Assembly (NCBI GenBank): GCA_020346245.1
Contig: CP070778.1
Location: 992,037 to 1,035,357 of the forward strand
Reading direction: 5' to 3'
DNA from: Flavobacteriaceae bacterium
GTDB lineage: Bacteria > Bacteroidota > Bacteroidia > Flavobacteriales > Flavobacteriaceae
Length of the DNA: 43,321 bases
Below, one piece after another: positions 43,073 through 43,321 of this stretch (its first letter is position 1; each line of letters starts with the position of its first letter). Made by a program: the position numbers and the translations under genes. Under the pieces are notes generated by a model, which worked only from the letters and a program-made list of their open reading frames with translations, was not told the origin of the DNA and ran no database searches.

Positions 43073-43321
43073 CTAAAATACATATTTTGATGCAACCCAG
43101 TTGTTTTTTTCCAAATTTTCTTGAAATGAAAGTCCATTTGTGGCGCATTCCTTTGATATAAGCGGAATATCCGCCTTATAAAAACCACTTAATAGCAATA
43201 CCCCTCCTTTTTTCAGATGTTTAACATAAATAGGGATATCTGAAAGCAAAATATTGCGATTAATATTCGCCATGATGATATCGTATTTCTGATTTGTCAA
43301 TACATTGACATCACCTTCAAG
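43073..43321 (-). CDS. prmA: Ribosomal protein L11 methyltransferase, 3' part
   Basis: The C-terminal 82 residues of PrmA, an AdoMet methyltransferase that methylates ribosomal protein L11. The frame is open to the window edge; residues LEGDVNV precede LTNQKYDIIMANINRNIL. DIIMANINRNILL is the motif IV substrate-site block of PrmA, and HLKKGGVLLLSGFYKADIPLI the following strand and helix. The 5' part, including the AdoMet-binding GxG, lies outside the window. It is followed by clpS after 21 nt. The assignment rests on motif IV and the clpS neighbour. Confidence 0.9.
   Translation of the reverse strand, partial: LEGDVNVLTNQKYDIIMANINRNILLSDIPIYVKHLKKGGVLLLSGFYKADIPLISKECATNGLSFQENLEKNNWVASKYVF

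Overview
This AT-rich window looks like chromosomal DNA of a marine or soil member of the Flavobacteriia (Bacteroidota). Supporting signs are a type II (eukaryotic-like) glutamine synthetase, a BlaI/M56 pair whose peptidase ends in a TonB-plug-like tail, lipoprotein signals ending in F-S-C or F-N-C, -7 boxes of the form TAnnTTTG, weak or absent Shine-Dalgarno sequences, and a catalogue of glycoside hydrolases and MFS sugar carriers. No species can be named from the sequence.

Layout. (1) 1-5270, housekeeping: 3' part of a glutamine synthetase, a Na+/Ca2+ exchanger, a self-controlled BlaI/M56 operon with a visible promoter and double operator, a 53-aa flavobacterial small protein, and apt. (2) 5340-6060, a tRNA-Arg hot spot. 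A 32-nt copy of the 5' half of tRNA-Arg is cut at three places by 19-nt hairpins of one design. It is followed by a small GIY-YIG nuclease gene whose stop codon lies inside the intact tRNA-Arg, and then by an interrupted copy of the tRNA 3' end. (3) 6128-9751, katG and several small proteins.

(4) 9789-21991, one long minus-strand operon of twelve genes for acyl-CoA breakdown: a CoA ligase, two acyl-CoA dehydrogenases, an enoyl-CoA isomerase, a MaoC hydratase, three SDRs, two MDR reductases, a DUF1330-like protein and an APH-type kinase. The kinase lies directly beside a dehydrogenase that resembles ACAD10/ACAD11. In those proteins the same two domains are fused and remove the hydroxyl of 4-hydroxyacyl-CoA through a phosphate ester. 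Here the dehydrogenase carries a single in-frame TAA and may be broken. (5) 22308-25470, a DUF1080 lipoprotein, a VOC protein, a lipocalin-like lipoprotein and a split YeeE/YedE sulfur transporter.

(6) 25495-42471, a ten-gene minus-strand locus for beta-glucan (probably laminarin-like) use: GH30, a clan GH-A lipoprotein, a GH17 lipoprotein, two GH17 proteins without signal peptides, a GH149-type beta-1,3-glucan phosphorylase, a GH94 cellobiose-phosphorylase-type enzyme and three MFS carriers. SusC, SusD and a regulator are all absent from the window. The gene set suggests that envelope hydrolases trim branched glucan, MFS carriers import oligosaccharides, and cytoplasmic phosphorylases split them to glucose 1-phosphate. 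(7) 42776-43321: clpS and the 3' part of prmA.

The most unusual items are the tRNA-Arg/19-nt hairpin/GIY-YIG arrangement, the phosphorolytic glucan locus without SusCD, and the kinase/ACAD pair with the internal stop. All calls rest on reading the sequence and on recalled family features; no database search was made.
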